Below, piece by piece: positions 1 through 7,980 of a stretch of DNA of 46,000 bases. A program made the translations under genes and the position numbers. The notes under the pieces were generated by a model that saw only the letters and a list, made by a program, of their open reading frames with translations, had not been told where the DNA came from and did not search any database. Numbering within the stretch: position 1 is the stretch's first letter; each line of letters begins with the position of its first letter. Origin of the DNA: Acinetobacter bereziniae. GTDB lineage: Bacteria; Pseudomonadota; Gammaproteobacteria; Pseudomonadales; Moraxellaceae. The stretch is from NCBI GenBank assembly GCA_009912575.1, contig WNDP01000016.1:1-46000 (forward strand). Direction: 5' to 3'.

Positions 1-97
1 GTCCTAATATGTCCTAGTGTGTCTACATGAAAATTGAGGGGTAGATTGAATAATAAGGGTTTTATTATAATTTTTGTCTTAGTGTGTCTTGGTGTAG
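1..97. repeat. Imperfect direct repeat, possible recombination junction
   Basis: The motif TGTCCTAGTGTGTCT (about 10-24) recurs as TGTCTTAGTGTGTCT (about 76-90) with one mismatch. Immediately after the second copy an open frame begins that encodes the conserved interior of a DUF695-type protein, whose N-terminus is missing. A repeat at the exact edge of a truncated gene fits an attachment site or the scar of an insertion to the left. The other end is outside the window, so the mechanism is inference. Confidence 0.35.
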
Positions 98-1069
98 CTG
101 AGTGGCACTAATCCTTTTGAACGATTATCGCCTGAATTAGCCAAAGTGCATGCTGGGATTTTTTTTCTGACAGGAATGTCTGATCCAGAAACCGCTGAGT
201 TGATACTGACGCCAGATGGAGTGATTGCTAATATTATATTTGTTGAGGAACTGGTGGCTGCTGCACCAGAAATTGCGGGCTGGAAATTTACTGCATTGAA
301 ACCCGCAAGTGATATTCATCAAACCAGTATTACGATGCATGGACATGAATTTAGTCAAGAAAGCTTATCTTTTTATTTTGGAGATCATGCTGAGTATCCA
401 GATGAAATTGACCTAGTCGTTGTGCATGATCAATATAATGAAGCGCAAAAAGCTGAATTTTTACAAGCAGTTTATATTTTCTTAGATAATTATTTGGGGG
501 AATACGATGCAATCACCAAACTGGATCAGGTGTCTGTCCAGTCGAAACAAGATGCTGAAAAAGAATTAATGCCTATTGGCAATTTAAAAAATATTTTAAT
601 TTTAAAAAATAGTGAAATCTCCCGCTTAGATAAAGTCACACGCTCCAACACAGATGAAGATGAATATATTAGCCTGCGAGGAGAAACGAATGAGGGTTTG
701 CCACTCATTGCAGTTCTAAACAGTACTTTGCTGGATTGGGATCAAAAAGCGTCACATCCATGGATGATGATTATTGAAATTAGCTACGATGGTCAAAACT
801 CGAGTGGTATGCCTCCTTCAAAAGAATATGAACAACTTGAAAATGTAGAACAAGAACTATTGGCTGAGCTAAAAGACGTTGATGGTTATTTAAATATTGG
901 TCGTGAAACTGGGAATAATTTAAGAACAATGTATTTTGCGTCTAAAGATTTTAGAAAACCGTCCAAAGTCATTGATCAAATTATCGAAAAATATCACAAA
1001 GATTTTGACATTGAGGTGAGTATTTTCAAAGATAAGTATTGGCGTAGTCTGAATAAATTTGGTCGATAA
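98..1069 (+). pseudogene. DUF695-family protein, 5'-truncated
   Basis: The open frame runs from a stop at 95-97 to 1069. The first usable start is GTG at 146 (307 aa) or ATG at 176. The residues before the GTG (NPFERLSPELAKVHAGIFF) already look like conserved family sequence, which in intact relatives follows roughly 50 or more residues, so the beginning has been cut off. The body carries the ELILTPDG...FVEELVAAAPEI..WKFTALKPA signature I associate with DUF695 proteins, followed by a C-terminal half with a YDG.NS.GMP motif. The biochemical function of the family is not known to me. There is no obvious ribosome-binding site before the GTG. It may be a decayed remnant or an N-terminally shortened but expressed protein. 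Confidence 0.6.
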
Positions 1070-1465
1070 ATAAACGACACCTGACAGCAATGTAAAAATC
1101 AAAATCTTAGTAAACTGACTAAGGATAATGGATGTATCATGATCATGATTGAATGGTTTAAATACTTACCAAATGATCCAAGAATCATGATCAGTATTAT
1201 TTAGAAATTTAGGCTTTTACTTCGTTTGTAGTTAGTCTTGTAACTTACTGGATTCAATTGTTAATGTGTCATTGTTCACTTGCTTATGAAAAAATTGATC
1301 ATAGCGAGAAAGTAGAAAAAAAACACCAATAATACTGATAAAAATCACGATTTGCTTAGAAATGCTCATAAATTTTCTACCTAGATCCTTAGTTTTAAAT
1401 TCAGTCTAGTGATGTTTTAAAATCTAATCTAATATAGAAAAAAGCATGATTGATCTAATTTTGAG
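1070..1465. other. Gene-free interval with an inverted repeat
   Basis: No convincing gene is seen. An 11-bp perfect inverted repeat, TGATCATGATT (1140-1150) and AATCATGATCA (1183-1193), can form a stem with a 32-nt loop. The left arm lies in the palindrome ATCATGATCATGAT. It may be a regulator-binding site or a weak hairpin after the truncated gene. It is about 270 bp upstream of the LysR start, far for a classical LysR operator. Confidence 0.35.
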
Positions 1466-2362
1466 ATGGATATGGCAACACTCAAACAATTTAATTATTT
1501 GATTAGAATCGTTGAAGAAGGTGGGTTTATTGCGGCAGCTGAAAAGTTATTTATTGCTCAGTCCGCATTAAGTCGACAAATCAAACTGTTAGAAGAAGAC
1601 ATTGGATTTGAAATTTTTGATCGTAGTGAAAAGAAAATAAAATTGACCAAAGCTGGGCAGTTTTTCTATTTACAAGTGAAAAATAATTTATTGAACTTAG
1701 ATCATCTTATTGAAAATGCTAGAGAAATTTCCAGTGGTCTACACCGTTTAGTTAAAGTTGCACACTCAAGCACCATCAGTATGAGTTTAGAAAAAATCCA
1801 GTTATTTGATCAAGTCGCTAAACAGCAAAATATTAATTTTGAAATCAATAACTTGTCCTCAGAGGATCAAGTGCTTGAATTGCTGAAGGGCAATATTGAT
1901 ATTGGATTTTTTCGTCCACCGATTTTAAATAGTATGGATGGATTAAGCGCTGTTCAATTATATGATGAACCTCTATATGTTGCTGTTCATCAAGATCATT
2001 ATTTAGCAGAAGCAAGTACAGTTAAAATTCAACAATTAAGAGATGAAGACTTTGTGTCCACGCCTCATGCCGAGCGTGGTGGGTTAAGCTATCTAGTTTC
2101 TAACATTTGCCTAAGTGCGGGTTTTGCGCCTAAAAAAGCCCGAATTCAATCTCGAAAAGTTTCGCAATTGCAATTGGTTGCAGAAAATATTGGTATTTGT
2201 ATTGTTCCTGCCGAATTCAAAAATATATTGCCTGAACAAGTCAGATTAATTGCTTTGGATGTTGAGCATGCACGCTCTGATGTTGTTATGGCATGGAACT
2301 GTAATGCTGATAATGCTGTACTGGAATGCGCAAAAGAATTATTGAAATGCTTTCAACAATGA
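1466..2362 (+). CDS. LysR-family transcriptional regulator
   Basis: This 298 aa protein has the normal length and layout of a LysR regulator. An N-terminal winged helix-turn-helix covers about residues 3-62 (LKQFNYLIRIVEEGGF, then AAEKLFIAQSALSRQIKLLE, FDRSEKKIKLTKAG). A linker helix follows, then a periplasmic-binding-like effector domain from about residue 92. Two in-frame ATGs lie close together (1466 and 1472), so the start could be two codons later. No divergent partner gene is adjacent, so the regulon cannot be read from context. It is followed by a strong bidirectional terminator shared with convergent dusA. The inducer is unknown. Confidence 0.9.
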   Translation: MDMATLKQFNYLIRIVEEGGFIAAAEKLFIAQSALSRQIKLLEEDIGFEIFDRSEKKIKLTKAGQFFYLQVKNNLLNLDHLIENAREISSGLHRLVKVAHSSTISMSLEKIQLFDQVAKQQNINFEINNLSSEDQVLELLKGNIDIGFFRPPILNSMDGLSAVQLYDEPLYVAVHQDHYLAEASTVKIQQLRDEDFVSTPHAERGGLSYLVSNICLSAGFAPKKARIQSRKVSQLQLVAENIGICIVPAEFKNILPEQVRLIALDVEHARSDVVMAWNCNADNAVLECAKELLKCFQQ

Positions 2363-2367
2363 ACATC

Positions 2368-2408
2368 AATACAAAACGATGGGCTTTAGCTGTACATCGT
2401 TTTGTATT
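2368..2408. terminator. Bidirectional terminator between LysR gene and dusA
   Basis: A 14-bp perfect stem, AATACAAAACGATG (2368-2381) and CATCGTTTTGTATT (2395-2408), encloses a 13-nt loop. A/T-rich flanks give a U-rich tail in either direction. It lies between the convergent stops at 2362 and 2442. Confidence 0.75.
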
Positions 2409-2441
2409 AACTTTAAATCTTGATGGTTGTTGTGAGTAGAG

Positions 2442-3461
2442 TTAAACAGATTGCTCTCGAATATAGTCTTCAGTCCGTTTCATTGCTTCTTTAATATTGA
2501 CAATGGCATGTTCAACATCAGCAAATGTTTTGGCATTGCCACCACTCAAAGCTTGACGCCATTTACGAGCACCTGGCAGGTTTTGAAATAATCCGAGAAT
2601 GTGACGGGTAATGATCGATAGCGGTGCGCCTTCTTGCATTCGTTTGGCAATGTAAGGCAGCATTTGATCCATAATTTCAAAGCGATCAGGTAAATCTAAA
2701 TTCCAAAGCTGTCCCAATTCCGCTAAAAGGTAAGGATTATGATAAGCCTCACGACCAATCATGACCCCATCGACATGTTTTAAGTGTTCTTGAGTTTCAG
2801 CAAAGGTTTTAACTCCACCATTGATTTCGATCAGCAACTCAGGACGATCTTGTTTTAAACGATATACATCTTCATAACGAAGTGGGGGAATGTCTCGGTT
2901 TTCTTTTGGTGATAAGCCTTGCAGTAATGCAATACGTGCATGCACAATAAAGTTATTGCATCCAGTTTTTGCTACAGTATCGACAAAATGTAGCATTTCT
3001 TGATAGGACTGCATGTCATCAATGCCGATTCGATGTTTTACCGTGACAGGGATATCAACTGCATTACGCATTTCAGCGATACACTCTGCGACTAAGTCTG
3101 GTTCAGCCATCAGGCAGGCACCAATTTTATTATTTTGGACACGATCGCTGGGACAGCCTACATTTAAATTGATTTCATCATATCCCCAGTCTTGCGCCAT
3201 TTTGCTACAGGTTGCGAGTTCTTTTGGATTTGAACCACCAAGCTGTAACACAATCGGGTGTTCTTCATGGTTGTAATCGAGATGGCGATTTGCTCCACCA
3301 TAGATAATTGCACCTGTGGTGACCATTTCTGTATATAGAATGATGTTTGGGTTAAACAAACGTGCAAAAAAACGATAGTCACGAGTTGTCCAATCCATCA
3401 TAGGTGCAACGGATATACGCGGAAGCGTTGATATATCTACGTTTTCTTTTAAATCAGTCAT
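2442..3461 (-). CDS. dusA: tRNA-dihydrouridine synthase A
   Basis: The protein is an FMN-dependent enzyme that reduces uridine 20/20a in the tRNA D-loop. At 339 aa it has the usual DusA length. Visible motifs are the N-terminal VAPMMDWTTRDYRFFARL, the active-site NLNVGCPS with catalytic Cys103, VTVKHRIGID, and NGGVKTF with VMIGREAYHNP for phosphate and FMN binding. The C-terminal helical tRNA-binding region includes ARKWRQALS. The start is ATG at 3461. The 5' end of this gene is a known integration target of tyrosine integrases, and one starts 118 bp upstream on the other strand. The coding sequence is intact, so any insertion left a functional 5' end. Confidence 0.95.
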   Translation of the reverse strand: MTDLKENVDISTLPRISVAPMMDWTTRDYRFFARLFNPNIILYTEMVTTGAIIYGGANRHLDYNHEEHPIVLQLGGSNPKELATCSKMAQDWGYDEINLNVGCPSDRVQNNKIGACLMAEPDLVAECIAEMRNAVDIPVTVKHRIGIDDMQSYQEMLHFVDTVAKTGCNNFIVHARIALLQGLSPKENRDIPPLRYEDVYRLKQDRPELLIEINGGVKTFAETQEHLKHVDGVMIGREAYHNPYLLAELGQLWNLDLPDRFEIMDQMLPYIAKRMQEGAPLSIITRHILGLFQNLPGARKWRQALSGGNAKTFADVEHAIVNIKEAMKRTEDYIREQSV

Positions 3462-3578
3462 TTAAATACCTATTTTGAATTGTAACTTTTATGTGTTTTC
3501 TGAAACTTTTCTGTATATTTTGTATTTAATTGCAACTATATTACAACTAAATAATCTCATTTAAAAAATGGTTGCAAT
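3462..3578. promoter_or_regulatory. dusA/integrase divergent intergenic region
   Basis: This 117-bp AT-rich spacer separates dusA from the integrase. It carries an inverted repeat, ATTGCAAC near 3532 and GTTGCAAT just before the integrase ATG, with related TTGTAAC and TTACAAC words between. These could be integrase or excisionase arm sites, or operators. The crossover core is more likely inside the dusA 5' end (GTTGCACCTATGATGG, read on the minus strand), the position used by dusA-targeting integrases. I did not find a second copy of that core in the window. Confidence 0.35.
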
Positions 3579-4757
3579 ATGGGGCGAATTGTTACTTTAA
3601 ATTCGAAAACAAAAGGCACACGATATAAAGCAATAATACAGATTCGTAGGAAAGATGCTGAATATTTTGATTGTGAAACATTCAGCACGAAAGCACTAGC
3701 AAAAGCTTGGTTGAAAAAACAAGAGGACAAATTAGAAAAGAATCCTGAGCTATTGTCAACTTTTCTGAATGTTTCATCTTTGATGACTCTCGGTTCAGCA
3801 ATAAAAAAATATCTTGAAGAAGTTAAAGATTTCGGAAGATCAAAGGCATTTACCTTAAATCAAATACAGTTTTTTGATATAGCTGAAGTATGTATTACTG
3901 AGCTAAAGCGTACAGATTATGGTGAGCATGCGCGTAGACGAGCTGCAGGTTATGAAAACCAAAACTATCAACTAAAACCAGTTAAACCTGCAACCATAAA
4001 TTTTGATCTTCAATGTATTAAATCTGTCCTTGATTATGCTGAACTTGTATGGGGATTGGAGATTAATTTAGTTGAGTTTGAAAAAGCGATTAAGGGCTTA
4101 CGAAAGGCGCGTATTGTAGGAGACTCAGAAGAACGTTCTCGCTTAATCTCAAGTGAAGAATTACAGCAGGTGACAACATTTAGTTATTATGAGTTTAATT
4201 TTGGAAGTAGATATGTAGGTGCACCAATGTATTTGTTGATTTGGTTGTGCATCTATACTGGCCGTAGATTAAATGAATTGGTCAGATTAAAAACCTCTAA
4301 TTATGATCGTGAAAATAAGAAATGGTTTATAGAGGGAATTAAACATCCTAATGGATCTAAAGGTAATGATAAATGGTTTATGGTTTCAAGCCAGGCAGAG
4401 AAAATAATAGAATTATTGCTTGAACCCAATGTAAGAAAAAAAATGCTTTGTCGTGGAGGTGATTCTCAGTTTTTAATTCCTTTTACAGCCGATGCGATCG
4501 ATAAAAATTGGCGAAGAATAAGAGATCTCTTAGGAATTGAAGATTTACATTTTCATGATTTTAGGCACGAAGCCGCTACACGGTTGGCAGAACAGGGTTT
4601 AACGATACCACAAATTCAACAGTATACATTGCATGATGACTGGAACAGTCTAAAACGTTATGTCAATTTAGATATTATCAGGAAGTCAGTTTTAGGTTTT
4701 GATGATGCAATGAAGATTGCTAAAAATACTCCCATATCTGGGATAATTTTGAAGTAA
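3579..4757 (+). CDS. Tyrosine recombinase, dusA-associated integrase
   Basis: This 392 aa phage-type integrase has an N-terminal arm-binding/SAM-like half (to about residue 190) and a C-terminal catalytic domain. Active-site motifs are visible: the first Arg in IYTGRRLNELVRL, a Lys in the beta-hairpin around HPNGSKGNDKW, His and Arg in HFHDFRHEAATRL, the second His in LHDDWNSLKRY, and the nucleophile Tyr in KRYVNL. The second His motif is LHDD rather than the usual LGHS. The gene sits next to the 5' end of dusA facing away from it, the arrangement described for dusA-associated integrases of genomic islands and prophages. It marks the left end of an element extending rightward. The start is ATG at 3579; no strong ribosome-binding site is visible. 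Confidence 0.9.
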   Translation: MGRIVTLNSKTKGTRYKAIIQIRRKDAEYFDCETFSTKALAKAWLKKQEDKLEKNPELLSTFLNVSSLMTLGSAIKKYLEEVKDFGRSKAFTLNQIQFFDIAEVCITELKRTDYGEHARRRAAGYENQNYQLKPVKPATINFDLQCIKSVLDYAELVWGLEINLVEFEKAIKGLRKARIVGDSEERSRLISSEELQQVTTFSYYEFNFGSRYVGAPMYLLIWLCIYTGRRLNELVRLKTSNYDRENKKWFIEGIKHPNGSKGNDKWFMVSSQAEKIIELLLEPNVRKKMLCRGGDSQFLIPFTADAIDKNWRRIRDLLGIEDLHFHDFRHEAATRLAEQGLTIPQIQQYTLHDDWNSLKRYVNLDIIRKSVLGFDDAMKIAKNTPISGIILK

Positions 4758-4797
4758 GATAGTAAAAAATATTTATTAAACTCTAATTGCGGTTTAT

Positions 4798-5703
4798 ATG
4801 GCTATATCGTTTTCAGAACTAGATTCTTTATCAATGGTTTGGTGGAATGTTGCACTTTCACCACCTAGTTCATCTACAAGAGATAAAGCATCAATTGGGA
4901 AAATTGAAAAGGTAAGTGAGATTTTAAGTATTTTTATAAATAAAAAATACGATTTAATATGTTTAGGTGAGGTTTCAACTGAGGATATGCGTAAGCTTTC
5001 TAAATTATTAAATTTAGAAGAATTAAAATACTCTTACATAGAAGGTGCTGATAAACAGGGACTATTATATTTTGATACAGCAGTCATTTACTCGGATAAA
5101 TTAGTAGCACAAAGACAAGCGAATAATTCATATTGTTTTCATGAAGTTTTGAATATCACTGATCGAAATTCAGTAAAATTATACGAGAGGTACATTTTTA
5201 GAATAAAGGATGTTGATGATGATATTGTTTTATATTTATCGCATTGGCCAAGTCAATTAAGAAATTCAGAAATTCAGACTACACAAATAGCAATAAATTT
5301 AAAAAGTCAAATAAGAGAAATTTTAGAAGAACAGCGTAACGTCATTTTAATGGGCGATTACAATTTAGAACCCTATGATAAATGTATTGTGAATTATCTT
5401 GGATCTTCGCGAAGTAAAGAAGAAGTTATGAGAAATAAAACAATGTTATATAATCCTTGTTGGAAACTTTTGATTCCCAATGATAATGATATAATTTATG
5501 GATCATATTTTTATGCTCAAGGTCATTATCATAAATGGCAAATTTTGGATCAATGTATGTTTTCCCTATCATTTCTTGAAAAACCTTGGTTTTTCGATGA
5601 TAATTTAGTATCTATAATTGATGTAAACAAATTATACGAATCTAACGGAGACATTAACCCTTCAGATCATTGGCCTATCAGTTGTACTATTTTTAGGAAG
5701 TAA
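4798..5703 (+). CDS. Endonuclease/exonuclease/phosphatase (EEP) family protein
   Basis: This 301 aa protein has all the metal and catalytic motifs of the EEP (DNase I/AP endonuclease-like) fold in order: WWN (Asn17), LGE (Glu58), LSHWPS (His149), MGDYNLEP (Asp187, Asn189) and PSDHWP (Asp290-His291). An active Mg-dependent phosphodiesterase is therefore likely. Nucleic acid, a nucleotide or a phospholipid are all possible substrates. There is no signal peptide, so it should act in the cytoplasm. It is followed 4 nt later by a 155 aa partner and then a terminator, forming a two-gene unit in the position where dusA-targeting elements often carry cargo. A role in phage defence or as a toxin with the neighbour as regulator is inference. 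Confidence 0.8.
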   Translation: MAISFSELDSLSMVWWNVALSPPSSSTRDKASIGKIEKVSEILSIFINKKYDLICLGEVSTEDMRKLSKLLNLEELKYSYIEGADKQGLLYFDTAVIYSDKLVAQRQANNSYCFHEVLNITDRNSVKLYERYIFRIKDVDDDIVLYLSHWPSQLRNSEIQTTQIAINLKSQIREILEEQRNVILMGDYNLEPYDKCIVNYLGSSRSKEEVMRNKTMLYNPCWKLLIPNDNDIIYGSYFYAQGHYHKWQILDQCMFSLSFLEKPWFFDDNLVSIIDVNKLYESNGDINPSDHWPISCTIFRK

Positions 5704-5707
5704 GAAA

Positions 5708-6175
5708 ATGAAAAATTATATAACTGCTGCTGAATCAGCGATAACTGTTTCTGAAAAAAAAGATGCGGATCGTGCTGAAATATTTGAGGCTTTGAAGGTC
5801 CTGATTAGCGAAATTAATCAATGGAAAGAAGGAAAAATCACTTTAAAATTAGAGATAAAAAGAAGCAATGAAGAAATAAAAAATCGTGTTGTTGGGACAG
5901 CACTCGGGAAAATGTTAGGTTTAGATCTTCCAGAGTCTACTGAATCAGTTGGGAATAATAATAGTACTCTAGATTATGTATTAAAGGCCATGAATTCTGA
6001 GAAAACTTATCAAGTAACTGAAATAAATTTGTCTAAATCAGGCTACCCTTGTTCTATATATATAGATGGCAACAAAGAAACTAGTAATGATGTTTTTGCA
6101 TTCGAACAAAGTTTACAAAATCTTATGTCATCTGTGCATGTTGGCGATATCTTCAGAAAGCTATTAAATCAATAA
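5708..6175 (+). CDS. Hypothetical protein, partner of the EEP protein
   Basis: A 155 aa soluble protein that I do not recognise. The N-terminal half is helical and charged (KDADRAEIFEALKVLISEI, then a lysine/glutamate-rich stretch that could be a short coiled coil). The C-terminal half looks alpha/beta (YQVTEINLSKSGYPCSIYIDGN). It starts 4 nt after the EEP stop with a TAAGAAA-type spacer and ends just before a terminator, so the pair is almost certainly one transcript. By analogy with other two-gene modules it might bind or restrain the nuclease-like partner; the sequence alone does not show this. Confidence 0.7.
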   Translation: MKNYITAAESAITVSEKKDADRAEIFEALKVLISEINQWKEGKITLKLEIKRSNEEIKNRVVGTALGKMLGLDLPESTESVGNNNSTLDYVLKAMNSEKTYQVTEINLSKSGYPCSIYIDGNKETSNDVFAFEQSLQNLMSSVHVGDIFRKLLNQ

Positions 6176-6180
6176 TTTTA

Positions 6181-6202
6181 CCCAGCTTTCGAGCTGGGCT
6201 TT
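6181..6202 (+). terminator. Terminator after the EEP operon
   Basis: CCCAGC (6181-6186), loop TTTCGA, GCTGGG (6193-6198), then CTTT. It lies 5 nt after the stop of the 155 aa gene and separates that operon from the convergent leftward operon ending at 6212. Confidence 0.7.
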
Positions 6203-6211
6203 AAATTAATT

Positions 6212-6490
6212 TCATCTATTCATTGATGTGTGATCTATTTTAGCAATTGCAGTTTGTTGATCAATATATATAGCTAAATCTACAATATTTACCATCCACG
6301 CAGCTTTTGCTTTTTCTCCAAGTCTAACAACAGGAAAAGGTAATTGTTGTTTGCTTGCAAAGCGTTTTGCATGTTCAATTGACATGTTATTCATATATTC
6401 CTGAACAACAGTTTCAAGTGAAACGAGAGGTGACATGTAGCGTATGAATAACATTTGATATGTATTCAGGGTTTGAGCTTTATTTGTCAT
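6212..6490 (-). CDS. PrtN-like (pyocin activator) transcriptional activator
   Basis: This 92 aa protein matches the layout of the PrtN family, which activates pyocin genes in Pseudomonas after DNA damage. It has YQMLFIRYMSPLVSLETVVQEYM (helix-turn-helix-like start), then LPFPVVRLGEKAKAAWMVNIVDLAIYID, the family's typical P-V-V-R-L...K.A...V.I.DLA.YID core. It is the last gene of the leftward operon. Its ATG overlaps the stop of the preceding frameshifted gene (ATGA), so translation is coupled. In this element it may activate excision or late genes when the CI-type repressor is cleaved; the target is not identified. Confidence 0.75.
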   Translation of the reverse strand: MTNKAQTLNTYQMLFIRYMSPLVSLETVVQEYMNNMSIEHAKRFASKQQLPFPVVRLGEKAKAAWMVNIVDLAIYIDQQTAIAKIDHTSMNR

Positions 6491-6677
6491 CTTTTCACCA
6501 CTTCATTTATAACCACAGTATTTGGACTAACTCTTGCGTGATCTACAGTTTGCGCATGCCAGGCATCATATTGTTTTTTAAGTTCAACCATATCTTCATA
6601 GGCAGGGATATGTTCAGCATGTCGCGAGCTTTTTTAAGACCAAGTTTTTTTATTAAATCAAAGTTTTGAGTACTCAT
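6487..6677 (-). CDS. Small phage-like protein, broken by a -1 shift at an A6 run
   Basis: The ATG at 6677 overlaps the stop of the 169 aa gene and opens a frame (MSTQNFDLIKKLGLKK) that soon runs into non-protein-like sequence and a stop. In the -1 frame after the run of six A (CTT AAA AAA GC) a clear protein continues (SSRHAEHIPAYEDMVELKK, then QYDAWHAQTVDHARVSPN...VVKR). It ends in a TGA overlapping the PrtN-like start. Adding one A gives a single gene of about 63 aa coupled at both ends. The slip site is not an ideal ribosomal heptamer (T AAA AAA), so an indel or a homopolymer error is the simplest reading. Function unknown. Confidence 0.5.
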
Positions 6678-7168
6678 GCTGTCACCACCATTTCTTTTCG
6701 TTTCTGATTCTGATTTCGAGTAAATTCACGTTGGCAAATGCTACAAAGTTGATCTTTGCCTTGTTTGCGAATATTGAAATACTGTTCACCATGTTTTTGA
6801 CATTTACCAACAAACTTTTTTTGGCCACTTATCCAGGCTAACTCGCGTGCCTTGCGGTTAAACTCACGACGATTTGAGCTATTGTCTGGCGTGTAAGTTG
6901 AATTGTTTGTTTCAGATTTTTGCTTTGCAGAATTATTCTTTTTTTCTGCATGGGTTTGCTCTACTGAATGAGTCATAATTGAACGTAAAGAGAAGGTGTA
7001 AGGATCAACACCATTTTTCTTACATGTATTCAAATACTCAGAATGACCGAAAGGAATTTGAACAGGCTCTTCAAGATTCTGACTCTTTAAGAACTCTTCA
7101 ACTTGGTTGGCCAACTCAATTGACTGCAATTTTTTACCGAATACATCGTGATCTATATTAGAGCGCAT
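6674..7168 (-). CDS. Zinc-ribbon hypothetical protein of the leftward operon
   Basis: This is about 164 aa when started at ATG 7168; an upstream in-frame ATG at 7183 would add five residues. The N-terminal part is charged, the middle is low-complexity (Asn, Ser, Thr, Lys), and the C-terminal part reads KFVGKCQKHGEQYFNIRKQG...CSICQREF. The Cys-x2-His plus Cys-x2-Cys pattern suggests a small zinc ribbon. Such proteins are common in the early regions of Acinetobacter phages and may bind DNA. It overlaps the upstream 69 aa gene by about ten bases and the downstream broken gene by a few. Confidence 0.65.
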   Translation of the reverse strand: MRSNIDHDVFGKKLQSIELANQVEEFLKSQNLEEPVQIPFGHSEYLNTCKKNGVDPYTFSLRSIMTHSVEQTHAEKKNNSAKQKSETNNSTYTPDNSSNRREFNRKARELAWISGQKKFVGKCQKHGEQYFNIRKQGKDQLCSICQREFTRNQNQKRKEMVVTA

Positions 7169-7367
7169 GTTGAGTACTCCCATGATTTTCTAATTCTTGT
7201 TGAATAGAATTAACTGTTTCCTGATTTACTGTTGCTGCAAAAACTTGAGAACATTCAAAATGGAATGCAGTAACAAAATTTGGGTTTTGTGGGCGGATCA
7301 CAACATTGGTGATTTTTTCTAAATCAACAAAGTGCTTAAAATTTGTTAAATCAGTAAATTGGAGCAT
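7158..7367 (-). CDS. Hypothetical 69 aa protein
   Basis: The start at 7367 (MLQFTDLTNF) is chosen because GAGGAG lies 7 nt upstream; a start at 7382 would put that sequence inside the gene. The protein is small and soluble with no recognised motif (KITNVVIRPQNPNFVTAFHF, then CSQVF). It overlaps both neighbours by about 10-17 bases in the tightly packed leftward operon. Function unknown. Confidence 0.6.
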   Translation of the reverse strand: MLQFTDLTNFKHFVDLEKITNVVIRPQNPNFVTAFHFECSQVFAATVNQETVNSIQQELENHGSTQHAL

Positions 7368-7527
7368 TATTTTTCTCCTCAATTGATTTCTCTTTTAGAC
7401 AATCAGCCTGTTTTTTTAATGCAGAAACATGAGCGATTGACATGGTAAAAATTGCACCTATTACAAATGCGAAAGGCAAAATAATGAAAATGAAAACAGC
7501 GACATGACCAAGATTAATTTGAAGCAT
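7351..7527 (-). CDS. Small single-pass membrane protein
   Basis: A 58 aa protein starting at ATG 7527 (MLQINLGHVAVFIFI). A hydrophobic segment covers about residues 8-31, followed by a charged tail rich in Lys and Glu, so the C-terminus is probably cytoplasmic. A longer open frame from 7653 exists but lies inside the previous gene. It overlaps the upstream gene by 14 bases. Similar short membrane proteins occur in phage early operons; the role is not known. Confidence 0.55.
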   Translation of the reverse strand: MLQINLGHVAVFIFIILPFAFVIGAIFTMSIAHVSALKKQADCLKEKSIEEKNNAPIY

Positions 7528-7804
7528 GAGCTGCTCCTTTTGCCTGTTTTTCAATTTTGCAAAATGCATCATGCATCTGTTTAATTGCAGTACTTTGTCT
7601 TGATAAATCAATGCGAGTTTTCTGAATACGTTGTTCAGGATTTCTCCAGGCATGAATGTAACCGCCTTGGTAGACGTAAATATTCAGTTCACTTTTTGTC
7701 GGATATAGAGACAAATTGATTTCGAATTCAGATGATGAGTACTTCATGCAAAGCAATGCCATATTGGCTATGCTTTGCTGTATAGCAGGGGTGATAGTAT
7801 TCAT
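7514..7804 (-). CDS. Hypothetical 96 aa phage-type protein
   Basis: The start at 7804 (MNTITPAIQQSIANMALLCM) is selected because the ATG overlaps the upstream stop as ATGA; the longer frame to 7891 overlaps that gene. The protein is soluble with a beta-rich middle (FEINLSLYPTKSELNIYVYQGGYIHAW) and a helical C-terminus. I do not recognise a domain; it resembles hypothetical proteins of Acinetobacter prophages. Confidence 0.65.
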   Translation of the reverse strand: MNTITPAIQQSIANMALLCMKYSSSEFEINLSLYPTKSELNIYVYQGGYIHAWRNPEQRIQKTRIDLSRQSTAIKQMHDAFCKIEKQAKGAAHASN

Positions 7805-7980
7805 GGCACATACCCCATAGCTTCTTTTGCATTTTTCAAGTACTTGGCAATGTCTTGACCAGTAACAGATTTGCGCTGGAGCTTTGGCCAAGTGTCAATT
7901 ACTGATTGCTCAGGTACATCGGGTGCAAAATCTTTCTGAGACTTTGTAATATTCAGAGCCTTATTCTTTTTAGCGTTCAT
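7801..7980 (-). CDS. Hypothetical 59 aa protein
   Basis: A short gene with ATG at 7980 overlapping the stop of the 106 aa gene (ATGA) and a stop at 7801-7803 overlapping the next start (ATGA). It begins MNAKKNKALNITKSQKDF and ends KYLKNAKEAMGYVP. It is basic, soluble and without a recognised motif. Support comes mainly from perfect coupling at both ends. Confidence 0.6.
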   Translation of the reverse strand: MNAKKNKALNITKSQKDFAPDVPEQSVIDTWPKLQRKSVTGQDIAKYLKNAKEAMGYVP

